A stretch of 64,000 nucleotides of DNA from Siphonobacter sp. SORGH_AS_0500 (GCF_002838835.1 NZ_NHPP01000012.1:62001-126000), one strand, 5' to 3'. Counted from the first letter of the stretch, positions 49,745 to 59,703 are shown. Numbers and translations: made by a program. Notes: generated by a model not told the origin, from the sequence alone.

Positions 49745-51046
49745 CTATTTGTAGCCAGCCTTCTTTACCCGGGCAATAACATAATTGCCAATATTTCGGC
49801 CTTGTTCCTGCCCATGTTCAATAGAGTCCCGGTAATGAATGCCTCCGTATAAACGTGAAACAGCAGCCTCGGCTGCTGCCTGCCGGAAAGACTTGAATTG
49901 CCGGGTAGGCAGATCAAAAATGACTTCTGTGTTATCCGTAAAGGCAAAATCGTCCCCTATAAAAAAAGTTAACACTTCCGCTACAGCGGTTGAAACCACA
50001 CTGTGGCCACTCGTATATTCAGGGAACGGAGGGGTCTGTAGCAGTGGTTGCCAGGTTTTGTCAATACTTTGCTGAATGTAGGTTTCCGGGCGAATCCGGT
50101 TGCTGCGGTATTTTTCATCCCAGCAACTAATGAAGGAGTCGTGTAGCGTCATTGCCGTAGTGGCTAAAACTAGAACCGAGCGATTAAAGCTAAGCTTGGC
50201 CTGAGTAGTAGCAATGCTGGTAATGTTCATCCAGTGGCCGCCCGGACTGATTTTCTTGAAGCCAATCATCATGTGGCCGGAAGTATTAATGGCAAAGGGA
50301 TTACAGTCCCAGTAAGAAGCAATGGCTCGGTGTTCCGGGCTTAGATCCTTGCCCTCTTTATAGACCTCATAAGCAATTTTATAAAAGTCACTGGTAGTGT
50401 CTCGACTGAAGGTAACCGGACGCTTAGGGGCAAACTGATTGCAAGTATCCAGCATAAAAGGCCGGATGGTTTTCCAGTGAGGCTCCACGGCTTCCATATA
50501 CCCTGGAGGCGTTGGGTACCAGTAACCATCACCTTTGATGGGACGGTAACGCAGGCGTGTGCTGAGCTTGCCGTATTGATCAGTTGTAGAATAGGCAATG
50601 ACGTGTTTGGCCATTAACTGAGCCGCCGCAATGGCCTCGTCAATGAGTTGTTGACTTTTGCCTTCCTGCTTCCACGCGTCCACCAATTTCTTTTCGTCTT
50701 CTTCCAGCATATAACCCGAAGGCAGAATGAGCCGACCTGTTTCCAGGATGCAATAGGTTGCTGCCATCGCATAATCGTACGATTTCAACGAACTCAAGTC
50801 CGGCTTTTTGAAATTCTTAGCAAGCAGCGTAGGCGAGGGGATTTTCTTATCCTGACCCGAAACAAATTCCTGAGCACCCATCAGGCAATAGGAGTAAAAA
50901 CGGGCTGCTGCCGGAGGATTCACCACGTCGTGAATCATTACCATCGTTACCGCAAAAACAGAAGGCTGTAAATGCTGGGTAGGGTTAGGTTTCTGAGCCC
51001 AGGTAATGGAAAGGCTACTAAAGAAAAGTAACAGAAAACGTTTCAT
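49745..51046 (-). CDS. Vanadium-dependent haloperoxidase / PAP2-fold protein, second copy
   Basis: A 433-residue exported protein (signal peptide ends ITWAQ). The superfamily pocket is present: NRIRPETYIQ (Arg), FPEYTSGHSVVST (Ser-Gly-His), and RLYGGIHYRDSIEHG (Arg and His). It is only distantly similar to the lipoprotein at 24910-26466. Start and stop overlap as ATGA with the CRTAC1-like gene (51043-51046), so it is translationally coupled as the last gene of the SusC-SusD-CRTAC1 locus. Halide oxidation or phosphatase activity cannot be told apart from sequence. Confidence 0.88.
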   Translation of the reverse strand: MKRFLLLFFSSLSITWAQKPNPTQHLQPSVFAVTMVMIHDVVNPPAAARFYSYCLMGAQEFVSGQDKKIPSPTLLAKNFKKPDLSSLKSYDYAMAATYCILETGRLILPSGYMLEEDEKKLVDAWKQEGKSQQLIDEAIAAAQLMAKHVIAYSTTDQYGKLSTRLRYRPIKGDGYWYPTPPGYMEAVEPHWKTIRPFMLDTCNQFAPKRPVTFSRDTTSDFYKIAYEVYKEGKDLSPEHRAIASYWDCNPFAINTSGHMMIGFKKISPGGHWMNITSIATTQAKLSFNRSVLVLATTAMTLHDSFISCWDEKYRSNRIRPETYIQQSIDKTWQPLLQTPPFPEYTSGHSVVSTAVAEVLTFFIGDDFAFTDNTEVIFDLPTRQFKSFRQAAAEAAVSRLYGGIHYRDSIEHGQEQGRNIGNYVIARVKKAGYK

Positions 51047-52941
51047 TTCAAATGGTAGAATTGTAAAGGCTGGTCAAAAGCCCCAATGACTAAATAATTC
51101 TGATTATTAACCCGTAGCTGTAAAGCAGATTTCACGTCGCCGTCGACGGATAAGCCAGATTCTCCCTGATTAACATATTCAAATCCTAATCCCTTAGCTT
51201 TGAGCAGACAGCCATAGTTGGCATCCATCGTACCGAGCTTGAGGCGATTAAATGACTTGTTACCCAGCAGTAATAGGTCCGTTTGATGGTGCTGACTGAA
51301 GTCTCCCGCAAGAATCTGAGTAATGGGGGCAAACTGCGATTGAATCGGTAAAATCTCTTTTTTGAACTTGCCCTGATCCCGACGGAACAGTAAGCTACGA
51401 GCTTCAGTAACGGTCCATTTAAGGGCTGAACTAAGTTGTTCGGGCGTGAGAATACGGTCAATCGTGGCTTCTGAATAATCTTTATAGGAAATAAACTTCC
51501 TACGCATCGGAAAAATCTGATCGTTCAATTCATCCCGACTTACGAACGGATAAGACTTGTTCTGCATGTAAAAACAGAAGATGGGGTCAATCGATCCGTT
51601 TTTATCAAAGTCGGCATAGTAAAGTTCGCCGGGTTGTTCGGGTGATACTTTGATTTGGGAATTGGTACCCAGATTCCCGGCAATGATTTCTTTTACGCCA
51701 TCATTATCCAAATCGGTAACCAGAATCGAAGACCAGAAACCATTTTCCTCCTGTGAAAAATACTGACTGCTCTGATCGGTGAAACCTTCAGGCGTATTTT
51801 TGAAAACCTTAATGGGCATGAATTCTCCGCAAATAATCAGATCTTTTCGCCCGTCCTGATCCAGATCTTCCCACTGAGCATCCGTTACCATTCCGTTAAT
51901 CGGAAACCGATGAGCGATAAATTCGCCCTTCCCCTTGTTCTCCAGTAAATAGGAAGAAGGGCTCAGTGGATATTTTCCGGGAATAACTCTACCGCCTACG
52001 AAAAGATCAAGGTCGCCGTCCAAATCATAATCAGCGACACGCACGCATGATTTACTGCTGGCATTGACACTGGGTAGGGCAGAAAGCGTTAGGTTGCCCT
52101 TCCCATCATTCAGGTACAAAAGATCTTGTAGCGAAGCGGTATTCGGCTCGAACAGCGAATAACCCCCCATTGCCACGTATAAATCGTCGTAGCCATCACC
52201 GTTCGCATCAAAGAATACTGCGGCGGAGGCGGCGGAAGTAGTTTCATCCCCAATAACCAGCTTATCAATGCCTTTGAAGGTTCCGTCTTTTTGCTGAATC
52301 AGAATTTTTCCGGTATTACTCTGATCTCCGCTGATGAATAGATCCTCAAGGCCGTCTTTGTTCACATCACCTTTGGCCAAGACAGGCCCCGATTGAGAAT
52401 ACATAGACAGCATCAAGGGCTGGCGTTTAAAATCATTTTCCGAGTAACCCTGGTGGGTATGCGTAATGAGCGGTTTTACTTTTTCGAATAAAACGGGCTT
52501 CTTTATCGCCGACGCTACCCAGGGTTTCGTATTTTTTTGTTCAACCACCAGACGCTGATTGGCTTTTATGTTTCTAAGTACTTCAAACGATAAATCTGGC
52601 CAGATGATCTGAACGGAGTCTACGTTGGTATAGGTACCTAAGCCAAAATGTAAGGTAAGCGGTTGAGAGGAGAGATAACCCCGCACAGGCATCAGCTCCT
52701 GATATTGCAGACTTCCTTTCGTATAAATCGTTACCTTGGCACCGAGGGCATTTCTATTGCCTTTGGGTGAACGCAGTCTGAATTGCAGGTAATTACTGGC
52801 GTTATTTTCCCGGCTCAGATTTTGATAAATAGAAGCAGGCTCATTGATATTGTTAACGACTAATTCCAGATCACCATCATTATCCAGGTCGGCGTAGACG
52901 GCTCCGTTTGATACGCAGGGATTGGTTAACCCCCATTCCAT
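51043..52941 (-). CDS. CRTAC1-like ASPIC/UnbV and FG-GAP repeat protein, C-terminal piece
   Basis: 632 residues from the first ATG. It begins inside a FG-GAP repeat (VYADLDNDGDLELVVNN), then the ASPIC/UnbV domain (LRSPKGNRNALGAKVTIY, LHFGLGTYTNVDSVQIIWPD) and further calcium-binding propeller repeats (KGDVNKDGLEDLFISGD, FDANGDGYDDLYVAMGG, DLDQDGRKDLIICGEF). The true N-terminus is in the two pieces upstream. One extra A (T on the plus strand, 52973-52976) breaks the frame; removing it gives YVLNNHDLTFTNKQMEWGL. Overlaps the haloperoxidase start by four bases. Confidence 0.82.
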   Translation of the reverse strand: MEWGLTNPCVSNGAVYADLDNDGDLELVVNNINEPASIYQNLSRENNASNYLQFRLRSPKGNRNALGAKVTIYTKGSLQYQELMPVRGYLSSQPLTLHFGLGTYTNVDSVQIIWPDLSFEVLRNIKANQRLVVEQKNTKPWVASAIKKPVLFEKVKPLITHTHQGYSENDFKRQPLMLSMYSQSGPVLAKGDVNKDGLEDLFISGDQSNTGKILIQQKDGTFKGIDKLVIGDETTSAASAAVFFDANGDGYDDLYVAMGGYSLFEPNTASLQDLLYLNDGKGNLTLSALPSVNASSKSCVRVADYDLDGDLDLFVGGRVIPGKYPLSPSSYLLENKGKGEFIAHRFPINGMVTDAQWEDLDQDGRKDLIICGEFMPIKVFKNTPEGFTDQSSQYFSQEENGFWSSILVTDLDNDGVKEIIAGNLGTNSQIKVSPEQPGELYYADFDKNGSIDPIFCFYMQNKSYPFVSRDELNDQIFPMRRKFISYKDYSEATIDRILTPEQLSSALKWTVTEARSLLFRRDQGKFKKEILPIQSQFAPITQILAGDFSQHHQTDLLLLGNKSFNRLKLGTMDANYGCLLKAKGLGFEYVNQGESGLSVDGDVKSALQLRVNNQNYLVIGAFDQPLQFYHLK

Positions 52942-52948
52942 TTGTTTG

Positions 52949-54079
52949 TTAGTAAACGTGAGGTCGTGGTTGTTTTAAAACGTAGTTGGGCAAACGGCTC
53001 GAAGGAATGGCTTTAATTAAGTCCATTAACTGCATCGGCTCGCGATCCATCGCTTTGCGAATCTTGTAATCACCCCAATATTTTAAAAAGTCTTTATTGG
53101 TAAAATCCCGCAGATACCCGTTCGACACGAAAAGATCTTTGTACCCATCATTATCATAATCGGCCATGAGCGGACTCCAGCTCCAGTCCGTATTAGAAAT
53201 GCCTGCGGTCTGGGCAATTTCGCTGAAGGTGCCGTCGCCATTATTAAGCTGAAGCATGTTTCGCATGAACTGCTTGTGCAAATCCTGCTTCAGCATTAAT
53301 TCATACGACTCGTAATTTTCCTGAAGCTGCAAGGTTTTCTGACGACGGTTTTCTTCGGGTAACATATCCAGCGAAACAATGTCCGACCAGCCGTCATTGT
53401 TATAATCAGCAATGTCCAGCCCCATGGAAAACTGCGACATGTGACGCAAGGCTTTTTTGCTTACTTCCGTGAAAGTGCCGTTTTTGTTATTTAGGTAGAT
53501 GTAATCCGGCTCGTTATAATCATTGGTAACGTAGAGGTCCTGCCAACCATCTTTGTTAAGGTCGGTCACAACCACGCCCAGCCCGTACGTTAGCGTGTGC
53601 TGGTGAATACCCGTCTTTTTAGTAACTTCTACGAAATGATTATTCTGATTTTCGAAAAGCTTATTACCCGCCAGAGCATCAACGTCGTTGCGGTACTTAT
53701 ATAGCTCGATGTTGTCATACTTACCTACGCTGTGATTCAACAAGAGTAAATCAAGGTCACCATCATTATCATAATCAAAAAAAGCCGACTGAAAACTGTA
53801 GGAGGGATCGTCCAAGCCGTATTCTTTGGCCATCTCTTTAAAGGTAAGATCACCCTGATTAATGAAAAGCTGTTTACGACGTTTCTCGGCGTCGCCTTTG
53901 CCCATGTAGCACACAAAAATGTCCAGAAAGCCATCGTTGTTAACATCGGCCATGCTAACCCCACTTTTCCAAGCATCGGCTCGGCCCGTCATACCCGCCG
54001 AAAGGGTGATGTCCTTAAACTTCAGGTTACCAAGATTCAGATAAAGTTTGTTCTCCTGAAGATTAGAGGTAAAAAACAA
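52949..54079 (-). CDS. CRTAC1-like FG-GAP repeat protein, middle piece
   Basis: 376 residues of FG-GAP/VCBS propeller repeats: VSMADVNNDGFLDIFVCYMG, FFDYDNDGDLDLLLLNHS, VTDLNKDGWQDLYVTNDYN, IADYNNDGWSDIVSLDM, MADYDNDGYKDLFVSNGY, each with the DxDxDG-type calcium loop. The family SPDYIYLN-like turn and the MLPEENRRQKTLQL linker are typical of CRTAC1-like proteins in SusCD loci. The frame joins upstream at 54085-54086, where one C (plus strand) is missing, and downstream at 52973-52976. Confidence 0.8.
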   Translation of the reverse strand: MFFTSNLQENKLYLNLGNLKFKDITLSAGMTGRADAWKSGVSMADVNNDGFLDIFVCYMGKGDAEKRRKQLFINQGDLTFKEMAKEYGLDDPSYSFQSAFFDYDNDGDLDLLLLNHSVGKYDNIELYKYRNDVDALAGNKLFENQNNHFVEVTKKTGIHQHTLTYGLGVVVTDLNKDGWQDLYVTNDYNEPDYIYLNNKNGTFTEVSKKALRHMSQFSMGLDIADYNNDGWSDIVSLDMLPEENRRQKTLQLQENYESYELMLKQDLHKQFMRNMLQLNNGDGTFSEIAQTAGISNTDWSWSPLMADYDNDGYKDLFVSNGYLRDFTNKDFLKYWGDYKIRKAMDREPMQLMDLIKAIPSSRLPNYVLKQPRPHVY

Positions 54080-54300
54080 ATCATCCAGCCATCATTATTG
54101 ATGTCCCCAACGGCCACTCCACCACCACTATAGAAGTATTCATACTCCATAATGTTACGGGTTTCCGTTTCTATGATTTCGTTTTTAAAGGTAATACCCG
54201 TTCGGTCGGAGGGAAGTAATTGAAAAAGGGGCTTTTGAGCCCTTGCAACCGAAGGAATGATAGCAGCAACCAAAAGATACAAAATACCTTTTTGGATCAT
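54037..54300 (-). CDS. CRTAC1-like FG-GAP repeat protein, N-terminal piece
   Basis: Starts at ATG 54300 with a signal peptide (ILYLLVAAIIPSVARAQ), then LFQLLPSDRTGITFKNEI and YFYSGGGVAVGDINNDGW, the first FG-GAP repeat, before leaving frame. Restoring one G in the GGAT at 54085-54086 gives DGWDDLFFTSNLQENKLYLN, continuous with the middle piece. The complete gene would span 51043-54300 and encode about 1,086 residues, usual for this family. The protein is expected at the cell surface or in the periplasm. Confidence 0.8.
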   Translation of the reverse strand: MIQKGILYLLVAAIIPSVARAQKPLFQLLPSDRTGITFKNEIIETETRNIMEYEYFYSGGGVAVGDINNDGWMICFLPLIFRRTNFI

Positions 54301-54344
54301 GAGTAGAACTGTGTTTTAAGTAAGGGGGCAAGTAGAAACGAAAA

Positions 54345-54408
54345 AACTTCAACGATTAGTTGAAGTTAATACCAGAATACAAAAATAAAGGGGGTTTCCC
54401 CCCTTTAT
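54345..54408 (-). terminator. Intrinsic terminator after susD plus a second hairpin before the CRTAC1-like gene
   Basis: ATAAAGGGGG (54385-54394) pairs with CCCCCTTTAT (54399-54408); on the minus strand a T-run follows. AACTTCAAC (54345-54353) pairs with GTTGAAGTT (54359-54367) further downstream. Together they could attenuate transcription from susCD into the CRTAC1-like and haloperoxidase genes. Confidence 0.7.
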
Positions 54409-54421
54409 CCGAAATTAATTA

Positions 54422-56015
54422 TTATTTGTCCCACCATACCCGGGAAGTCCAGGTATCGCCGCCGGACAGACGACCTACGGCTGCTTTGTAGTTTTCAGCA
54501 TTTAAGCTACCTTCTCCCGTTGGATAAACCTCACGGCGAGGAATATTGCCGCCTGAGAAATTACCCGTATAATTTACAGGAGTTAATTGAGGTAACCAGA
54601 ACGTCTCCAGTTACTCCAGGCTTCGATGAAGTTTTGAAGAATACTGGTGGTTGCCCAGTATTGCTCGTTAATTTGCTTCAGAGCCGTAGACGTTACCAGA
54701 GGGTGAGCAGTGGCGTAAGCATCCGCCGTTGCGGCACTAATGGTAGTAGCCGTTCCGAATTTAGCTAATGACTGCAAACCGGCAGAGACTGCATTTTTGT
54801 AGTGCGTTGCTGCTGAGCCCGTTACTGAATAGCCACGCGTTGCTGCCTCAGCTAGTAACAATTCCGTTTCCGCGTAAGTCAGTACAAAAAGAGGGCCGCT
54901 CTGGTTACGGAATACACTTGTTGGACGAGAATATTTACCGATAGGAGTAGCATCTGCTCCACTTCCGGTACCGCCAGGGTAGTTGGGAGATTTAGTAATA
55001 TCCGTAGCACCACCTGTTAAGTCGTAACCGTTAGGCAGACTAATTGATTGGCAAAAGTGCTATCTCCTGCAGTAGCTGCTTGATTGGCTTGCAGACCAGC
55101 GGCTGGAACTTCAGCAATTTTAGTCAGACGAGGATCGCTATTTGCTTTGAGATAGTCGATCATCGTTTTGCTCCAGCGAAGTTGATAAAGGTCAGCAGCT
55201 GTAGCCAAAGCTGAAGCATTGGCATTGGTGTAACCATTGGTTAAATCTGCCTTCAGGTAAGCATCATCAGATACGCTGGTGAATGTACCACCAGCTGCTG
55301 CTTTCTCTGCGTAAGTCTTAGCCGTAGTTGGATCTACTTTTGTTAAACGCATGGCCAGCTTCAACATTAGCGAGTAACCATAACGTTTCCATTTAGCTAC
55401 ATCTCCTCCGTAGAAAGCATCATTGGTAGGGCCTGTCTGAGAAGTATTCAGGGCAACCGTAGCTGCTTCTAAACGAGTTAACAGATCCTGGTAAACACTC
55501 TGCTGGGTATCATAGGCAGGACGCGTAATACCGGTAGTTTTACCCTGAAGAGCTTCTTTATAAGGAATATCTCCGAATACATCCGCCGCCGTTGCCAGAC
55601 TTTGAATTTGCATGATAGTTCCAATGTTTTCCAGATTGGACATGGAACCCTTTCTTTTGGCTAATTGCCCCATTTCATACGCGAAACTTGCCGCGTTGTA
55701 AGCATTATTCCAAACGCGATCCAGGTATGAATAAGTATTGTTAGACAACACGTACTTATCACCGTTGGTATAGTAGTTAGCACCACCTGTTGAAGTCGAA
55801 GCATACGCCTGAATCCACATACTCTGAAATAACATAGGGTTATAACCAGAAATAGATTCAACGTATTTCCACTGAGCACTAGGTAACAGAAGGTTTGGAT
55901 TGAAAATTGCTTCTGATGCCTGATTCGGGTCAGTATTCAGCTCATCGAATTTATCCGTACAAGAGAATTGTAATGACCCAGCAAGTATAGAAAGGAGAAT
56001 AAGTCTCTTTTTCAT
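54422..56015 (-). CDS. SusD/RagB-like nutrient-binding lipoprotein (SusD-like_2), frame broken twice
   Basis: A lipoprotein start (LQFSC lipobox; TDKFDELNTDPNQASE) runs intact for about 325 residues: LLLPSAQWKYVESI, VWNNAYNAASFAYE, ATAADVFGDIPYKEAL, the TPR-like helices of SusD. The frame breaks near 55041-55046 (one base lost; LPNGYDLTGGATDIT resumes in the next frame), continues with LTYAETELLLAEAATRGY and NEQYWATTSILQNFIEAW, and breaks again at 54591-54592 (GG for GGG). The last stretch ends RVWWDK at TAA 54422-54424, a normal family end. Total about 530 residues. It caps the SusC barrel to capture its substrate. Confidence 0.85.
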
Positions 56016-56025
56016 CTCTAATATC

Positions 56026-59000
56026 TTATTTAAACTTAATGTTTAAGTTAACGCCATAGGTACGAGCGGAAGGAAGACCAGTACCTTCAATACCGTAGTA
56101 GTTCAGGTTTGCTCCGAAAGAAGATTCAGGATCGATGTTCTTCGCTTTTTTCATCAGGTATAACAAGTTCCGCCCTACCAGAGAAACGTTAACAGCCTTG
56201 ATTAGAGGCAGTCCTTGCAATAATTTGGCAGGTAGGTTATATCCTAAAGTGACCTGACGCAGTTTAATGAAGTCTCCGTCAATAACGCTGGTTCTGGTGA
56301 TGTTATTTGCTAAGCCACGGTAGTAATCCTGAACGGGCGTTTTAGTAGTGCTTGCCGCACCATCTGCTGTTACACCAGTAGTAATAACACCAGTTTCACG
56401 ACCTACAAGCGTAGCTTTGTTCAGACCTCTGAAGTACGTAGCGTATTCTGTTGCAGAGAGAATCTTGTTACCATAGTTGTAATCAATTAGGAAGGCCAGA
56501 TTGAAGTTATGGAATGAAAAATCGTTATTCCAGCCACCAAACAGGGTAGGTAATACAGTGCCCCAGGTTTTCAGATCACCACGAACAGGAATACCAGCGG
56601 CGTCTACTACGATCTGACCATTCGCATCATACTTGTAATCGTAAGCTCTGATTTGAGGACCTGAATAACCAGGAATGAAAGCAGTGGTTGCGTTGTCAAG
56701 CGTGGCCCGGTTTTTACCTAAAACAACAGGATTATTGTTCTCGTCGGTACTTAAGATTTTATTCTTAACAGAAGTCAGGTTAATGGACGTATTCCAGGTG
56801 AAGTTCGATGTTTTCACTGGTGTACCATTCAATTGTAATTCCAGACCTTGGTTTTGAGTCGAACCCGTTGCTACCAAACCTGATGTATAACCCGCTGCAA
56901 AGCTATAGTTTGCATTCATGATCTCGTGATTGGTCTTCTGCGTATAGTAAGAAGCATCCAGACCTAAACGACCCGAGAAGAATTTCAGCTCTAAACCAAT
57001 CTCAAGCTCACTTTTCGTGAATGGTTTCAGACCTAAGTTGGGTAGCCCAGTACCGAAATTACCCGTAGCAATACCATTAAGAGAGTTACCAACGGAGTAG
57101 TAAACTCTAGTTTTATAAGCTTCTAAGGGCTCACCACTGGTCACCGCGTAAGAAGCACGAAGCTTACCAAAGCTAAGCTTGTTTACTTTAACCAGGTCAG
57201 AGAAGACGAAGGAACCAGAAACCGAAGGAGTGAATACACTAAAAGCGTTCGGGGCTAATTTAGAAAAGCTGTCATAACGTCCTGTAGTAGTTAAATTCAG
57301 GAAGTTTTTGTAACCTAAATCAAAGCTGTAGTAAGAAGAAACTACCTCTGAAGCAGTGTAATTATAATCACGATTGTAGTTTACAACGTTTCTCCAGCTG
57401 TATAAATCACGAAGAACGAAAGGACTACCACTAATGGATTGTTTGTCGTAATTATTTTTACGGAGGTTAGCACCAAGCAAAGCATTGAATGACAAGTCTT
57501 CGGTAATATTTTTATTGATACCGATCAAACCGTCAATGTTCATTTCTGTTGTACGGGCCACCGATTGTTCATCTAAAGCTCCTTGTCCTACTGGATCCGA
57601 TTTGATAGAATAAGCCGTTCCCCAGGGAGTTACTTTGAAAATCTGATCATTGGCATTGTCATAACCAATCCGAGCCTGAGCATAAATCCAATCGGCAAAC
57701 TGGTATTTCGTTGACAACATCGAAATCAGACGCTGACGAGTTACGTTGTTAACGTATTTGCTGGTAACGAAGTAAGGGTTTGTTACGTAAGAATCATCGC
57801 TGAATACAATCTCTTCGCCCGTCGTTGGGTTATAGCCCGGAGCCAGAATACGCTCATCTACGTTTGTTGCCAGGAACATACCATTGTTAGCGTTCAATGG
57901 ACCGTCACTCAACTGAGGCTTGTTATGGACCCGCTCGTTGATGTAATTAGCCATTACACTTACGCTGAACTTCTTCGTGATGTTCTGATCAGCCGTTAAG
58001 TTGATCGTTTTACGATTCAAGCCACTGTTAGGCAGTATAGACTTGTTATCCAGATTAGAAAGGGATAAACGGAAAGAACCGTTTTCACCACCCTGCCCAA
58101 TAGATACGGTATTTGTAGTGCTAGCTCCTGTACGGTAGAAATTCTTAATGTTATTCTTCTGAGCAGAATAAGCATATTGGTTTCCATCGAACTGAGTCAT
58201 CATGGAACCGTCCAGTTTTGCACCCCAGCTCAAACGAGTTGACTGCTGAGCATCAGCAATTGACGTAGGTTTGCTACCATATTGACCTTGACCATATTCA
58301 TATTGGAAGTCCGTCAAGTTCATTGGGGTATCCATGGCGTAGTTCAGGTTATAATCAACTGAGAACTCACCTTTTCTACCTTTTTTCGTGGTAACTAAAA
58401 TAACTCCATTAGAAGCACGGGCACCGTAAAGAGCCGAAGCAGATTGGCCTTTCAGAACAGTCATGTTCTCGATGTCATCGGGGTTTAAGTTACCTAAACC
58501 ATCGCCACCATCGGCACCACCCCACTCACCAGCACTTCCGCGTTGAGTATTATCCATTGGAACACCATTGATGATGATCAGAGGAGCACCACCAGAGTTC
58601 ATACTAGGCATACCGCGAAGTAAAAGCTTAGAAGTGCCGCCAGGACCACCGTTGGTTCCGCGAACACTCAGACCTGCTACCCGACCAGCCAGCGAGTTAC
58701 CAAGGTTGGTTTCACGGGCTTTAGTCATTACTTCTGCATTGATCGTTGATACGGCATACCCTACGGTACGGGCTTCTTTCGATACGCCCAAAGCCGTTAC
58801 TACTACTTCCTGAAGATTACCATCATTAGGAGCCAGACTTACATTGAGTACGGTCTGGGTTCCAACGGTAACTTCTTTCTTATTATAGCCAACGTAAGAA
58901 ACGATAATAACCGCCTGGTCATTAGGGATAGAAAGCGTAAAGTTACCATCGGCCCCGGTAATAGAACCTTGAGTGGTACCTTTAATAGATACGGTAGCCC

Positions 59001-59166
59001 CTGCTAAAGGCTCTCCTTTTTCATCTGTCACCTTACCCGTAATCTGGCGATCGATGCTCATGGTAGCAGAATTTTCTCTACCATAAGTAGGAGTCTCTGC
59101 ACCTGAAAGCCACATTCCCAGACAAGTAAGAACCAACAATGAGGTCTTAGATAAGCTTCTTTTCAT
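56026..59166 (-). CDS. SusC/RagA family TonB-linked outer-membrane protein
   Basis: A 1046-residue receptor, intact. Signal peptide, a CarboxypepD_reg-like domain at about 40-115 (ITGKVTDEKGEPLAGATVSIKG), a TonB-box-like LQEVVVTALG near residue 119, a plug with GQSASALYGARASNGVILVTTKKG near 240-265, and a long barrel ending YGVNLNIKFK. The gap to susD is 10 bases. It imports an oligomeric nutrient, possibly a glycan or peptide; no glycosidase, sulphatase or anti-sigma gene is beside it, so the substrate is unknown. Upstream is a 590-base AT-rich gap expected to hold the promoter. Confidence 0.95.
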   Translation of the reverse strand: MKRSLSKTSLLVLTCLGMWLSGAETPTYGRENSATMSIDRQITGKVTDEKGEPLAGATVSIKGTTQGSITGADGNFTLSIPNDQAVIIVSYVGYNKKEVTVGTQTVLNVSLAPNDGNLQEVVVTALGVSKEARTVGYAVSTINAEVMTKARETNLGNSLAGRVAGLSVRGTNGGPGGTSKLLLRGMPSMNSGGAPLIIINGVPMDNTQRGSAGEWGGADGGDGLGNLNPDDIENMTVLKGQSASALYGARASNGVILVTTKKGRKGEFSVDYNLNYAMDTPMNLTDFQYEYGQGQYGSKPTSIADAQQSTRLSWGAKLDGSMMTQFDGNQYAYSAQKNNIKNFYRTGASTTNTVSIGQGGENGSFRLSLSNLDNKSILPNSGLNRKTINLTADQNITKKFSVSVMANYINERVHNKPQLSDGPLNANNGMFLATNVDERILAPGYNPTTGEEIVFSDDSYVTNPYFVTSKYVNNVTRQRLISMLSTKYQFADWIYAQARIGYDNANDQIFKVTPWGTAYSIKSDPVGQGALDEQSVARTTEMNIDGLIGINKNITEDLSFNALLGANLRKNNYDKQSISGSPFVLRDLYSWRNVVNYNRDYNYTASEVVSSYYSFDLGYKNFLNLTTTGRYDSFSKLAPNAFSVFTPSVSGSFVFSDLVKVNKLSFGKLRASYAVTSGEPLEAYKTRVYYSVGNSLNGIATGNFGTGLPNLGLKPFTKSELEIGLELKFFSGRLGLDASYYTQKTNHEIMNANYSFAAGYTSGLVATGSTQNQGLELQLNGTPVKTSNFTWNTSINLTSVKNKILSTDENNNPVVLGKNRATLDNATTAFIPGYSGPQIRAYDYKYDANGQIVVDAAGIPVRGDLKTWGTVLPTLFGGWNNDFSFHNFNLAFLIDYNYGNKILSATEYATYFRGLNKATLVGRETGVITTGVTADGAASTTKTPVQDYYRGLANNITRTSVIDGDFIKLRQVTLGYNLPAKLLQGLPLIKAVNVSLVGRNLLYLMKKAKNIDPESSFGANLNYYGIEGTGLPSARTYGVNLNIKFK

Positions 59167-59700
59167 AAGAAGAATGGAAAATGAAGTTTAAGTTTAATTC
59201 GTACGTGTGTATACAGCTTGCGGGTTGTATTCTTATAAATTAAGCAGAGTATAGAGGTCGAGAAATAATTATACTGATTACTTTAAATAGTTATAATGAC
59301 GGGTACGCAAAGGTTGGTCATTATTGATATTCTGATACTTTATCTACAAAAACTTTAATTAATGCCTATTGATAACATTTGTAAGTGAATATTCTGTATT
59401 CTATATTAATAATGTTATTTTATTCTGTTCAGAGGGAGCGAACAATAATTTTATTTCATACAAATCTATTCTGTATTATTTAAAATTTTAAATAAATAGG
59501 GATAATTTTTTAAAATTTTATTTTATCTAAGTGAAACTCAGCAATATAATCTAAGACTTGCTTTATATGATTATTAGTAGAAAGCAGATAAAATCAATCT
59601 ACTACTGGATAATTATGTATAGAGCCCAAAGGAGGGCAAAAGTAAAATTCATCTTGGAAAAGTTTAAAACAAGCCTGATTCTCAGTTAACCTGATCAATA
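59167..59700. other. AT-rich intergenic region upstream of susC
   Basis: More than 500 bases without a credible ORF on either strand, very rich in A and T from about 59240 to 59650. It must hold the susC promoter, but I see no exact TAnnTTTG close to the start. No regulator gene (SusR, anti-sigma) is encoded nearby. Confidence 0.5.
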
Positions 59701-59703
59701 AAA

